The notes beneath the pieces are model-generated. The model had not been told where the DNA came from and made no database searches. It saw only the letters and a program-made list of their open reading frames with translations. A stretch of 64,000 bases of DNA from Rotaria sordida. Taxonomy: Eukaryota > Rotifera > Eurotatoria > Philodinida > Philodinidae. Both the position numbers and the translations under genes were made by a program. The stretch is taken from the NCBI GenBank assembly GCA_905250125.1, contig CAJNOL010001108.1, forward strand, positions 1 through 64,000, written 5' to 3'. Positions 24,601 to 36,886 of the stretch are shown piece by piece (the first letter of the stretch is position 1; every line of letters starts with the position of its first letter).

Positions 24601-27600
24601 ATTCTGTCTTAATCTTATACTAGCTGGAAGATTCTAAAATTAGTAAATTGTATAACCTTTCTCGAGAGAAAAAACGATGGTAAGTTTGAAGTGATAGATT
24701 TTAATATCTATTGAAGTTCATTGTTTTGCACTTGCATTTTTTATTACATTGTGTTAAAATCGAGAGAAGACTTCAATTGCAACCCGTCGAATTCCAGTTT
24801 GAAATTTTGGATTCGACGACCTCTAACTTCAATAAATTTTATGAGACTTCAAACTCGGATACAGATGTAACGATAACGGTGATCTTAGATTCATTTCAAC
24901 TTTTTCGGGTGAGGAAGATCTATTACAAGAAAATAGTTGAATTTTATTAAACATGACTAAACTTTACCCAATAGAAACCAATTCAAGATCACTATAGTGT
25001 TATCATGCATTTATCATTAGTCTATTTGTATAGATTTAGACCAGTGCAAAGCTGTATGTAAGACCGATGCAATAGGCTCTAGACAACTTTAGTACGGTAC
25101 ACTCTCACCATTGCATCCCATAGTCCAAAGTTTTCTCTATCTCGGATTAAAGTATCTTTGGCTATGAAAACTTTTTATTCTGCTTTGCACATCTCTACTC
25201 TTCAACATTCATTTTTCTCTTATACTAAAATTCTTATCGGCAAAATGCTTTTTTTTTTGTTTAAGAAAAAAATACAATAAAACTATTCGAAATTTACCTC
25301 TCCGGGATCAAGTGCTGATGGTTTCAAAGCAGGTACATGTACTTCTTCATAACCTTTCTTTTGTAATCGATATGAACCATCAGGTAATCGACAACTTTTA
25401 TTAGCCATATAATGACTTCCTTGTGCAAATACAAGATCTTCCAAATTAACAACATGTTGTGGATTACTAATCGTCTAAAGAAAAAAACAAAACGTTATTA
25501 TTTTGAATTTTCTTTTTTTATAATTTAATTTACTTCAGTAGTTCCATTTTCTGTTTCCATTGCATCTTGATCTCCATCTTCACCTCGATTTTTTTTTGAT
25601 GATACACGACGTTCACGATCATCCTATTGATTCAAAAGAATTTTTATTCTAAGAACAAAAAAAAAACAAACTAACCTGTACTGCATCACTTCGATCAGTT
25701 TCTGATAAAGCTTGTAAAATCCAAACTAAATCTGGATCATTTTTCATTTTTTCTTCAATTTTTGCTTTTTCCGATGCACTTTGTGATGAAGCAAGTAATG
25801 TACAATACAGAACTAAAATTAAAAAAACAAAAAAAGAATTATTCATAAAGAAACAAAAAAAAAATAAATACATACTCATATGTCGATGTGTTCTTAAAGT
25901 TTTAATAAAATCAAATTGACCATAACCAAGTAAAAGTACAAGTTGATTTTCTAATTCTCTATCATCAGATGCTGTTTTAAGAATTTCAAGAACTTCTTGT
26001 GCTTTTAATTTTGCATCAGTTGCTTCAGCATAAACTTTACTTAAATTTCTTTGTAACCAAAATGCATCTATTGAATGTGGTTGTAATGCTTTACTTGGAC
26101 GAGTGAAATCATCATTTGCATTCTAAAAATAATCAAACGTATAAACTATGCCTTCGAATCGGTTAACGTTTAGACTTGAGTTCTAATCAAAAAAGAGAAT
26201 CGATACTGGTATCGGGCTTATCAGAAAAGTCTCGCAAATGATTAATTACTTTTGAGTTCTATTGCATTTTTCAATTTCGACTTGAAATTTTACATAGAAC
26301 CAAGTCTTAACGAGATTAGCTTATTGTGAACGTTTCAAATATTTTTGTAGGACCTATCGCAAGATGTAGTAGCCATAGTCAAAGCTCATCTTTTACATCG
26401 CTCATATATATATATTCGTAGATTCGATGTTCTTATTTCAGGACAGGAATGGATCCTTTCACAATTCTCACTAAGGTTTGTTTATTATGCAAAGTGTTAA
26501 GGCGAAATTGGAAAATCAGTTTTCCTGCGAGGAATCACGGCATTGTATTGAAAAATGCAATATGTGGAAAGCAGTAAGATATGAACCTGAACTCTTTTTT
26601 TGAGGTATGTTCAGATTTCGGAAAAAGTAAATTACAGAAATTTCCGAAGCTTCCATCAACTCGATAACTACATAACAAAGCAAATGGAAAGTTTTTGGAA
26701 ATATTGGAAATTTCTGTAATTTCAGAAATTTCGCTAGATACAGAATTTCCGAAATTTCAGAAATTACATAATTTTGGAAACTACCAAACAATTTAGAACA
26801 CAGTGTTTAAAATTTCCGAAATTTCCTTCTTCGGAAGTCTGAACACTGCTGCTTTTTTTTGGAGTATTCATAAATCATTAGGGTCTGTATGATACGCGTA
26901 GTCTCAGATTGAAAGCAATTCATTAGTTTGGGAGATTTCGGCTGTTAACAAAACTTCTATTAGTATAGAGCTTAAAATTATTCTCTATTAGTTTGAAATA
27001 GTTTCCACTCATTTAATCATTAATATTCTCTTTGTTGAATGGTTAATGAATGTTCTATTGATAATTATTTACCGTTTTATTAAAAGTTTTTTCTTGAATT
27101 GTATAATCCATTTTTGCTTCTTCACCTTCTGATAGATCACCTTCTTCATCTTCACGTACTTCATTATCATCACCTTCATCTTCATTACCTGAATCTTCAA
27201 ATTCAACATTAACACCATATGTTTCATCAATTTCTTCTTCTACAAAAAAATATATATTTATATTGAGTAATCATTTTTTTTTCTTCTATAAATTTACCTT
27301 CTTTTCCAGTTTTATCATCTGTTGACCAATCAGTAATTTTTTTTCCAAGGTTAACAAGAAATGCAAAACGTTGTTCAGGAATTTTTGTACTTAATAATGT
27401 TTCAATTTCATTTTTACGATCTTTATCACGTAATTTATCATTTTTAAGTACAATTAAAACTTCATCAGCTGCACCACATAGAATACTTCGTGCTTGATCA
27501 CCAATAGCTTCTTGTATAAAACCAAGTAAAACTTCATATGTTTGTTTAGTTTCTTGAGTTTTTGGTCGATATAATATACTTGATGCATCATCAGCTGAAT

Positions 27601-27992
27601 CACCAAGTAATGTTTGACCTTTAAATCGTCCGAAATCATATTTTGATGAATGATCTTCATCTTTTTTTTGTTTTCTATAAAAATAAAATATAAATATTAA
27701 ATAAACAAAAAACAAGCCAAGATATTAAGAAATAATACGAACTTATTACTACGTTCTGGTCGAGTACGTTGAGCACGATCACCCATTTTAGTACCTTTTA
27801 AATGACCTGTAAGAGAAAGTACTTCACCGGTCGCTTCATTACGTCCACGTCGATCAATTAAAGATTTATCAACTTGTAAGACAAGATTAGAATTCTATTT
27901 AATAAATGAAAAAAGTTTATTTAATTGATTAAATTTATTCTACTTACAGCTTTATATTCATATTGTGAACGGCGAGCAGCTTCATCGGCCAT
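15651..27992 (-). CDS. SNRNP200: U5 snRNP 200 kDa helicase (Brr2)
   Basis: This is the DExH-box ATPase that unwinds U4/U6 to activate the spliceosome. Exons in transcript order: 27992-27948, 27894-27743, 27674-27298, 27239-27073, 26122-25876, 25812-25676, 25623-25534, 25474-25298, 24544-24407, 24329-23688, 23617-23225, 23167-23063, 22848-22142, 22077-21959, 21900-21728, 21668-21598, 21270-21002, 20952-20681, 20625-20497, 18984-18793, 18724-17909, 17847-17760, 16772-16651, 16572-16429, 16369-16193, 16133-15651. All junctions are GT-AG and phases agree; 2143 residues against about 2136 in human. The N-terminus [15 protein letters not shown] matches the family, followed by an acidic region. Cassette 1 is intact: CAPT|GAGKT (split by an intron), [16 protein letters not shown], Sec63 region. 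Cassette 2 is degenerate: [13 protein letters not shown] in place of DExH, MATS motif [12 protein letters not shown], then the second Sec63 unit ending in a conserved tail. Most introns are 49-78 bp; those of 327-1512 bp hold repeats. Confidence 0.96.
17040..17730. mobile_element. Foldback element in SNRNP200 intron
   Basis: Long inverted repeat: about 300-bp arms (17055-17350 and 17420-17720) with a loop near 17350-17415. Matching segments include AAATATTTTCCATG-type sequence beside the loop and GACTACAGAAACCTCTA further out. The arms are highly similar. It has no ORF and lies entirely within the 987-bp intron 16773-17759. Confidence 0.75.
19459..20384. mobile_element. 926-bp foldback element with TA flanks in SNRNP200 intron
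   Basis: Near-complete palindrome. The outer ends CAGGATTGTGCATAATC (19459) and GATTATGCACAATCCTG (ending 20384) are both bordered by TA. The arms of about 440 bp stay similar throughout and meet at a loop of about 33 bp near 19900-19932. There is no transposase. It sits in the 1512-bp intron 18985-20496. Confidence 0.8.
21435..21527 (+). repeat. 31-bp GC-rich minisatellite, three units
   Basis: Units start at 21435, 21466 and 21497, each beginning CTTCTAG(A/G)ACC and containing a CGCGG/CACGG core. The array is strikingly GC-rich in an AT-rich intron (21271-21597) of SNRNP200. Confidence 0.75.
26600..26865. repeat. Inverted-repeat element rich in GAAATTTC palindromes, SNRNP200 intron
   Basis: Ends GTTCAGATTTCGGAAAAAG (about 26607) and CTTCTTCGGAAGTCTGAAC (ending about 26848) are imperfect inverted copies. 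Between them GAAATTTC / TTTCNGAAA palindromes recur. It lies in the 950-bp intron 26123-27072. Confidence 0.5.
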
Positions 27993-30900
27993 CGTTCACT
28001 ATAACAATCAACAAGAAAAAAGTAGATATTACAACTATTTCACTGTTGAAGTGAAGTTATATTGTGACGAAATAACACACAATAAGTGCAAAATGAAAGT
28101 AACAAAGAACGTAAAACTCCATTGGAGAGGTCGAGATCGATTCATCGACTGGTAAACAATACTATATCGTAGACTAGAGACATCTACTGGAAGATTGAGA
28201 ATTCGATTCATTTTTTTACCACAGAAAATTATTGCTTAAACAAACTAAATCAGATTATGAAACATTTAGTACGTTGCAACTGATATTCAATAATCATTGC
28301 GAATATAAAAATTTAATTTGTGTTCATCTTTGTTTCAAGTATTGAAAACGAGACTCTTCCTTTCGAGGAGATATAATATTCTCAGCTGAGAATCGTTGCT
28401 TTTGTGATACATAATTTTATTTTTATAGAACATGGTACTTCAGAGCAAACATTGAGCTTCTATTAATTTTACAAAATCTTTTCTATTTTTTTCATCTGTT
28501 ACGTTTGACCAGACTCAATAGTATATGTTTATTATTAGTAACTTCGCTACTACAGAGTTAATCAAACTATATATGTTATGATTCTTTGTCCATAGTACTG
28601 GGATCAATAATTAAATCTTTTAATTACATGCGTGTACCAAGGAGGCGCGTGGTGAAGTCTTTGATGTAAGAGATGTCAGCTTTTGAGTTTCAAAACTCGG
28701 CGGTATAATGTATCGGTTCATATCCATCCCATCTTTACAACGCTCTGTAAAAAGATCTGTTTTTATTTTCAAAAGACCAAATTCTTAAAAAACCGAAGAT
28801 GTAGCACATCACACAGTTTCATGTCGCTACATCAATGGTACGTACAGCTAAAATATCAAATCTTTCAAGCGCTACAAAGTCTCTAATTCGTCTTTTTCAT
28901 GTCTCAAAGTGCTCGTGAATACAATGAAAAACATATTTTTTCATTAGACGGTATTAAGTATTTGTTCAATTTTTCACATTTCATTTTCGCATGAAAGATC
29001 TTAATATTTTCTTGTAGAGAATCGAACCAATGATTTTATTAAAAGAAAAATCAAATTTGAGCAACAAATTAGAATACTTATTTTGGGCACACATTTTGAA
29101 TTTCCTCATATTGATACAGTGTTGAAAATTTGAGTTTCTAATGAGGTATTATATTCGTATTTTTTCATGCTTTGGATCACTTCCAATGTCTTCATTCAGT
29201 ATTTGTCGGTTCATTTAACATGGAAGCAGAAATATCAATAATTTTTTTATAGTCATTGTTTGCTCGACAATGTGACTGTGCAATGCAAGACAAATGTGTT
29301 CCAATCAAACATCTGACACATAGATGATGGAATATACATTCTTTTGTTTAATCGTTACTAAGAAATCTTTATTTTATCAGATGTATATTGTTTTATTTTC
29401 TCATTTTGAAGTGTGTCATCTGTACAAAAGTTTTTTCGCGCTCAATCCTTGTTTGAACTCTCTTCTGTCGAGTGTCAAGGATACTTATCTTATTATCAAT
29501 GGAACTGACGATTAAAGGTCGTGAGACTGATGTTTACTCAGCAAAAATTACTAATAGTTGTATGAAAAAAAGAATACGCAAATCCATCTTTTGGCTCGTC
29601 TTGTCACACTGTACGTTCTATGTATATCGATTTAGCGTCTAGTGAGATAATTCAACAACTAAATCAGCTGATCAATGTGAAATATCTCATAGTAAGATCA
29701 GTAAATAGTTGTTGGTTTTTAATATTTCCTTGGTTGATCACTTCAACGACAGTTACAAATATCTGCGGCATTATCTGACTTAATTGTGCATTCCTAACTC
29801 AACCGATCTTTCACATTTATTCCGCAGTACATGTTCGAAAAGTACAAGCTCATAATGGTGTTGGTTATGTTGTGTACAGATTGATACATTGGTATAAATG
29901 ATCAAGGTTTAGATTTTTATCTTTCTCGAGTATCTTTACTTAAATTTTTACATTTATGGATTGAATCATATGTCATATCTACCATAGAATATATCTATGG
30001 ACTTTTTAATTAAATGGATTATCAATCAAGGTCATCTCAAATTATAGAATTCTTTCGATTCGATTCAATTCTAATTCTTGCACCAAGAGTTCATGTTAAG
30101 TAATGTGAACATCAGCCGAGAGAGTTCAATCGATGAATAACATTTGAGTTACCATCATGTTCGGCACTTCGATCAATTACTTCACTTTGACAAATTAGAA
30201 ATAAACTATTAGAAAAGATGAAACAGAACTAACTCAACTATTCACTACAGAAGAGGGATGCCATAATCCCGATACACATTGTATCTAGATAAATCCGCTT
30301 TTGCTCTATTCATACCAGTTCGATTCAGTTTTAAAAGCAACCGATAAGCAATCGAAATATTGCATTCACATAGAAACATCTCACAGAGAGTCATGATTCA
30401 TCTTTTCAGTGCCACAAATTGATCGGATGTCATGAAGCCACATACACGGTTTGATGCAGTTTTTCACATTGTACACAAATATCTTCTTTAAATTAAAAAA
30501 GAAAGATGTACTATACCGTCAAAATCGTGAAATACTGCCAGAAATACCGAGTAATTACACTTTTGTTGATATTATTTTACGTTTAAATGATGGTATGAAG
30601 TACTTAATAGTGAAAGTATCACAATATATGATGACATGAGATACGGGTGAAAGGATAAGCAGATTTGTTAGCCGTCATTGTTATAAACAAGCTGTATCTC
30701 ACTTGTTATGGAAAGACTAACCTGTCATTGGTCGAATTATTTTTATAATTTTTTTTGGAGGTTTTTGTCGTTTTTATTTCGTTTTATGGTTTTTTTTTCG
30801 AAAGAAAACTATCAATCTACTGATTATAAGACAAACAAACAAAACACTTAAATTAAAACGACAACGAGTATATCGATCGAATTTATCGAAAGAAAAAATG

Positions 30901-31439
30901 ACTCCGAAGACGGAATGTGTCCGACCGTTTAGTTAACTAATTGTAGTATAATGAACTGCCTTTTTCATATGAATTCTTTTCTTGCTGCTTATGGATCATC
31001 TCAATACTTATATAATCATCTGTCAGTCTAAGCAAGTATGTATAAGATGTAGGAATTATCACCATTATTTTCATCTCCTTCGCCGTCAGAACTATCTAAA
31101 GAGTTCTCTGTATCGGTTAGTAAGTTTAGATACGAAAATAACCTACTACATGACAGTCATTCCGACATTGGTAGTACGATCCAAATAATTCTTTTGAATT
31201 GCACTGCACCTGGATATCGTATAGTATAGAATTTTTATGTCGAGATTGTATTTAAGCCCTTAACAAATGATTTCATTGTATGGCCACTGTTATATATTAA
31301 ACGAGCTATCATTGGACAAATGTTCTACAGTATTCTTTTTAGTTTGTTTATGTTGATAGAATGTTTATGGTCAAGTCATTCAATTCATTGAGCGTCATCC
31401 GTGGAAAATCTTTGACCAAATGTTTGCATTTAATAAAAT
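27993..31439. other. Gene-poor intergenic region
   Basis: The part next to 27993 is the SNRNP200 5' flank. A short plus-strand ORF at 30451-30639 (core YRQNREILPEIPSNYTFVD) reads like protein and could be a transposase-gene remnant, but it lacks neighbours in frame. Nothing else is supported. Confidence 0.35.
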
Positions 31440-32400
31440 TCATGTTAAGGATTTTTCAGATTTACTTTTTAGTTTATTAACATATGTTTTTATATAGTTT
31501 GATTTAGTTATAGATCTCAACATTTGATCAACTATAGCATTGTCTTTAGAACTGTCAGCTATGAACAATGGTCGATAGACATTGATTAACACACAGACTA
31601 TAGCAAAATAACCACATATACTTTTCAATATAGTATTCAATACAAGTTTATCAAAAAGACGCAAGTGTTTGATTTTTCCATTAGCTGATACTACCATCCA
31701 CCTGATTTTTGTTACCAAACGAGTTTGATTTGCTTCTACTATGATGAATTGTTTCTGATTTTTACCAAGAGAACTGGGCATCTTTATTTTATAACCAAAC
31801 TTGTATAAATCATCCAGTGCGTCACGGGAACCACGATCTATGACCAATATGTCGTCAGGTTTGAACCAATCGAGAATGTTTTCTTTATTGTTATAAATTA
31901 TGTTTTTTGTTATCTCGGCATCCTTGTTCTTATAGTCTGCAAATTACGGATCCAGCATTAATATTATGTATTCATCAGCAGAAACGATCATTATGGTTTT
32001 TACCAATGGTTTGATTTTATGCATGCTGTAGGTTTTTCGTTGAAGCATGTTATGGGCACCTTTTTGTATATAGTTATAGGTGCCATCTAATATTAATATG
32101 GTTTTACCCTCAACGTTAGCCAAAATCTTCTTTTGCAAGAGGATGCATGTGATAATCAATTATATCTTCTCTTAATATGTGGCCGGATCAACATGTTTCG
32201 GAGCAAAATATTTACTCATTTCTTCTTGTACACTATCGAAAATACGGCCTACAATCGAATGTCATAATGCTGTTTGTATTTCTTCTTTTTTCTTTTGAAG
32301 GATTTGATGAAGTTTAAAATTCTTATTGTCGAATTTCTTATAACGATTCAACTGATTGAGATTCTTGTTTGAAAGTAAATATCATTTGACATTAGAAAGA
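31440..32400 (-). pseudogene. Harbinger-type (DDE_Tnp_4) transposase, decayed
   Basis: In one minus-strand frame the catalytic region of a PIF/Harbinger-type DDE transposase is recognisable: first Asp in ILILDGTYNYIQKG (about 32080), then MIVSADEYIILML, second Asp in VIDRGSRD (about 31840), third acidic residue in VEANQTRLVTKIRW (about 31735), and the tail CVLINVYRPLF. The frame is broken by a TAA at 31944-31946 between the first and second Asp, by a frameshift near 32130, and by stops in the upstream part (HSIVGRIFDSVQEEM and KYFAPKHVDPATY segments; one is TGA where Trp is usual). It is non-functional; terminal repeats were not identified. Confidence 0.75.
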
Positions 32401-33001
32401 AAATTATCAATAAACATTTTATAGTCAAGTAATTCTTACGTTTCATAATCTTCATAACTTCATGTAGATGACCATGAGCCCAAAAGAAATAGTAAATAAC
32501 TTAGTTTTAGTTGATAATCTGTAAATGCATCAATAATTATAACAACATTCTTTAATAATTTTATCATTTTAAATCTATCATAATTGAAACATCTAATGTG
32601 AACAAAATAATTAGCATACAAATTATTATCATGATAAGTTTCAGATAAAGCAATTTTATTTGTATGATGAGGAAGTTTTTGATCAATAGCATTCGTAAGA
32701 ATATCAAGTTTTGAGTCTGAAAACTAAAAAAATTTTTGATTAGAACAACGAAAATTCGATCGATTATTTATTTGTTATGGACTCAATTTAACAAACATAT
32801 AGTAGTTTTATTTACTATGTAGTTTAACTAAGAACGAGACGGGCAATATTCAAATAAACTTGATCTAATCAGATGAATCAATTAAGATCAGACGCGGAAT
32901 ACACAAGACCACTATTGAAAGATTAAAACAATAGCGTGTTTAAAATAGCCAATCTTAATAGTTTGATACTGTTTGTCTATCAAAAACATTTATTCGGGCA
33001 A

Positions 33002-34060
33002 TTAGTTTTTATCTAATACATTACTAGCCATAACACCACGTTGAATATGAGGTTTTGGCAGTCGAAAATTCCGTGGTGATAGGCAAACAGGTTCACCTGA
33101 TTTATTGTATTTTTCCTTGTCTTTGTTTACAATTTCTGATGTTGTTAGTGCTCGTTCTTGTACACTTAATGCAGTAATATGACCCATTTCATCAGCTTCG
33201 AATGTTGCATATATATGTTTTTTATTAAACTTTAATAAAGCAAAACAAATCATTGAATACGATCCATATTCATAACCATTTTCACTGATTTTTTCAAATA
33301 ATTTCATTATATTAGACACATATTCACTCACACGTATTTCAATAAGTGGAAATAAAACATTCATAGTTTCTACATTAATCTTAAATTATTGTTCAAATTA
33401 ACAAGTATATTCAATAAAATGTTTATTTTTCAAGTGGGTCTGCTGTACAAAAAATAATTTCGTCATAAGATGAAAAAACAAATATCATGACCATCATCAA
33501 ATGATTTTTACAAAAGAATACAATCTATTTTAACGCTGCAAGATATATTGAAATGAATATTTACTTTTGGTTGTGTTTGATCATAATCCGATAAAAAAAG
33601 TGAACGAACATCTTCTCGAACGTAAAAGAAAGGCAAATTTATCTCGGTTATTTTAAAAACTTTCTACGCTACCTTAACTGCAAGTTGACGACGTTCAAGT
33701 ATTTTGGCAGTTGTAATTCAGTCAATCTTGAATCACTGTGTAAGAAGTTTCTCTTCACAAGTCAGGTCTATAATCTTGACGTAAAATCAATATGAGATAT
33801 AAAAATTTAATCAAAATAAATTTACTTTATCATCAATATCAGTTATATTCATATAATAGACTACGTTATAACGAAAATAATCTGTTATAAAACGATGAAG
33901 GATATGCGAATGAAATATAATGTGTTCAAATAAAAAAATTAAATAAAAATATATGGCACTAGTTCTGTTACTGCACATGATTCATATGAAATGTGTCGTC
34001 AAGAGTTGATCCACAACTATGCCAATGTAATTCATTACCATCTACATTCTTACAAAAACT
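33002..34060 (-). pseudogene. CARS1: Cysteinyl-tRNA synthetase remnant
   Basis: Ordered minus-strand pieces match cytosolic CysRS: a degraded HIGH region (WHSCGSTLDDTFHMNH, about 34035-33975), RYNVVYYMNITDIDDK followed by a GT donor (about 33900-33835), LERRQLAVKVA (about 33710-33675), and RVSEYV-NIMKLFEKI-ENGY within the open frame 33364-33002. Between the pieces are stops and shifted frames; the HIGH His-x-x-His is changed and the KMSKS half is missing. The gene is therefore truncated and dead. A functional copy must lie elsewhere in the genome. Confidence 0.7.
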
Positions 34061-35086
34061 CCTAAACAACGAATAATTAGATTTACTTGAAAATATTACT
34101 ATACCTATTACCTTTTTCTTAGTAAAAATGTTTTAAAGACGTAGCCATGCTTCTAATGTTATTTCAGAACATTTCCAATTCATTGAGAACGATTGTTGTT
34201 TATTTGTTGATCATCTTTTGAATCGATTTTTATACGAATGAACAATGGTTTATTTAAATTGAGAAGAAGAAAAGGGTATAGAAAAAAAAACACGTGCAAT
34301 TATTTGTTTGCCTAGTTGTCTATTTCATAATACATCGTCTGGCTTATATACACCAATATCTAGATCATCAAATACCATTTAACGAAGCGCATCACTGCTA
34401 TTTTCCACTTACGTTATGTACTCTGTTGTCTTACTGGTTAAATGAATCGAATTCGTTAAAAAGGCGATGATAAAATGATGAAAAAAAATATTTTAAAGAA
34501 GAACAGAAAAAAAGATTAGTGTAAAATTCGACCAATTTCGATATTTTTTCCTAATCGAATGATAGAGGATATGTTAACCGCAGATACACATTTTCCTAGT
34601 TCTATTAATACATCATTTTATTCAAACAAATAAAACTACAATAATTAAAACTAATATGGCGTTGTCTGTTTTTTAATTTCAACTAAAATAACAAAGAATA
34701 TAGATTATTTAAAAATAAAACCATCTAAATAGACACTCGATCTGTACGATAATGAAAAAGATATTTGTGAATATCTCTGTGCGATTACTTTTCCAGGTGG
34801 AAGAGAACAGCGCCGTGAACGGTCATCAACAATAAAAATAGTAGAAGAAACGATGGCCGCTTGTTAGTGAAAACGAGACTGCAAAGCTTGCTGACAGATT
34901 ACAGCAAAATACGGTGAGAATTCATTGAGTAATACGCTCATTTTTAGCCGTTTTAGATCGTTTAAGAGACGATTTTCAACGGTCCAAATGATGGCCCTAG
35001 ATTGTGAGAGAAATACAAAATCTACTCTATATCTTTTCAATGCGAGCATTTTTCTGATAAAATAACTATATCAGATCGTTCATCCT

Positions 35087-35180
35087 GAGTGTGCGTGGGA
35101 TGTCTGAGTGAGGACGTAGGTTGTTGGTATTGATGGCGGTGTGGATGTAAATGATGGAATAGACAATACTCACACCTTCG
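35087..35180. repeat. Telomere-like inverted block 5
   Basis: GTGTGCGTGGGATGTCTGAG-like units, a GGCGGTGTGGATG segment and a terminal ACTCACACC. Confidence 0.45.
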
Positions 35181-36252
35181 ACAGCGAATTCTTTCTTCAG
35201 TTGATCAACGAGCAGAACAGTTTGATATCTTCTTCCAATATCCAAAACAAAAAGACAAGTCTTTCTGGAAAATCGACACGAAAATAATTTTTGTCGCATG
35301 CAGATCGAGTCACGTCTTTATATCGATGATCGATCGTCGCTTTCGAAGTGAATTGGATCATCGAAAAACAACAAAACAAATATAAAAAATCGGCCAAGAG
35401 TAAAAGTCTATTATCAATTACTGATCGATCGAGAACAAATGAATTACACTCGGCTACTTCATTTGAGTTCAACTTTTCGATAAGAGTGCTTTCGACTCAC
35501 GACGAATGAAGGTTAGCAATTGCGAAAATCAAGTTCATATTCGATGCCATTCAATATACTTGAATGGATTACCAGGAAGCTCAAGTTTAATGTTAGCGAG
35601 ACGATTCTTAGAGATATTCATTGTCATTTGACTGAGACAACAATGATTTCGAAGACTTCATCTGCAGTAGAAAATTCACGACGAAATTCAGATGAAAGTC
35701 GAATAGCTCGACACTGAAACATAAATGATAAGTTCCGATTCCAACCGAATATTTGTCTGTGCCACAATGTGATGGTCATAATTAGGTTTCGACCATTCGA
35801 AACTGATTTTCTCTTATCCTTAATATCACGACCACTGAATATTTGTTTAAGAAAGTTGTATGATAAGTCGAAAATGAAAAACGCGAATGAAAGAGATTCA
35901 TCAATCATCATAGTGAACACGAATATTGGTCATTTCACTTTGAATGAAATCGTATTTTAACTAGTTAAATCTTTCGTTCGTTTTCTAAAACTACAAATAT
36001 TACGATGAACTTCGGTGTTCTCCAACGAGAAGAAACCTGTGCTCTTTGTCAATTCAAACACTACAAATTCGATATTTGGTGCGTCACTGATTGGCCAAAA
36101 AAATTGAGCACTTGAAAGAAATGTCTGAGTTGAAGAGGAACATCCATCGGATCGTGTAGGTTTTCGATTTTGAGAAGTTTTTCTATAATTTATTTAAGGG
36201 AATACGATGGATCGTAGTCAAATGAAATTCATCGCATTTGGAATCAGCCATA

Positions 36253-36308
36253 TGGTGTGGGTATATGCGGATCCCTTCAGTGTCGTGTCACACCCACATC
36301 CACACAAC
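36253..36308. repeat. Telomere-like inverted block 6
   Basis: GGTGTGGGTATATGCGG arm, spacer, then CACACCCACATCCACACA arm: a clear hairpin. Confidence 0.6.
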
Positions 36309-36886
36309 CAAGAGTGACTCACGAAAGGTAATCAAAAAATGTGGCTACAGTTAGCATGTCTCTTTCTTTTTTGAATAGAAAATATACGATCGCTGGTACA
36401 TATCTGAAGGAGCAATGTAAGATGCGAGAAAGTTGTGGGATGAAGTTGAAGAGGTTTGAAGTGTGTGGAGTGTTGGCTGTGTGTATCTTCTCTTCATCCA
36501 CATCTACACTCTCATTGAAAAGAATGAGATGTATTGGAAGACTCGATGGAAAATTTTGTCTGTTGGAACGTAATAGAAGACTCGGAGTCTTCTAATACGG
36601 AGAATGGAGGTATTAAAAATCATCTTAGCGAAGTATTATCCGATTGGACGATAGATCAACTACAATGGAGTTAAATTTTTGCCAGCAGAATTAGAACAAT
36701 TCACTCTAGACATGTAGAGAGTTAGTCAGATGGCTAGTTAGATATTTTAGTAGATAATGAAGATAGCTTTGGATGTGAATCTATAAGAATTTATTGTTTG
36801 CATCGTTGACAAAATGTACTATTACTCGAGAAGAGTAAACATACACATAAATCTACTGATAATCAATAAGTCAATCATGCTTCATA

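Larger units (their letters stand above)
34061..36886. other. Intergenic region
   Basis: Several overlapping short ORFs on both strands at 34.9-36.0 kb have no recognisable domain. A 37-codon ORF from about 36004 contains a CALC motif and could be a fragment. Telomere-like blocks are at 35087-35180 and 36253-36308. No gene can be supported. Confidence 0.3.

Noticed and set aside
26600..26865. Heat-shock-element array (GAAnnTTC) in SNRNP200 intron
   Set aside because: The GAAATTTC words are part of an inverted repeat with irregular spacing; regulatory function cannot be inferred.
34864..35920. Protein-coding genes from overlapping short ORFs
   Set aside because: No domain, no consistent splice pattern, and open frames on both strands at once.
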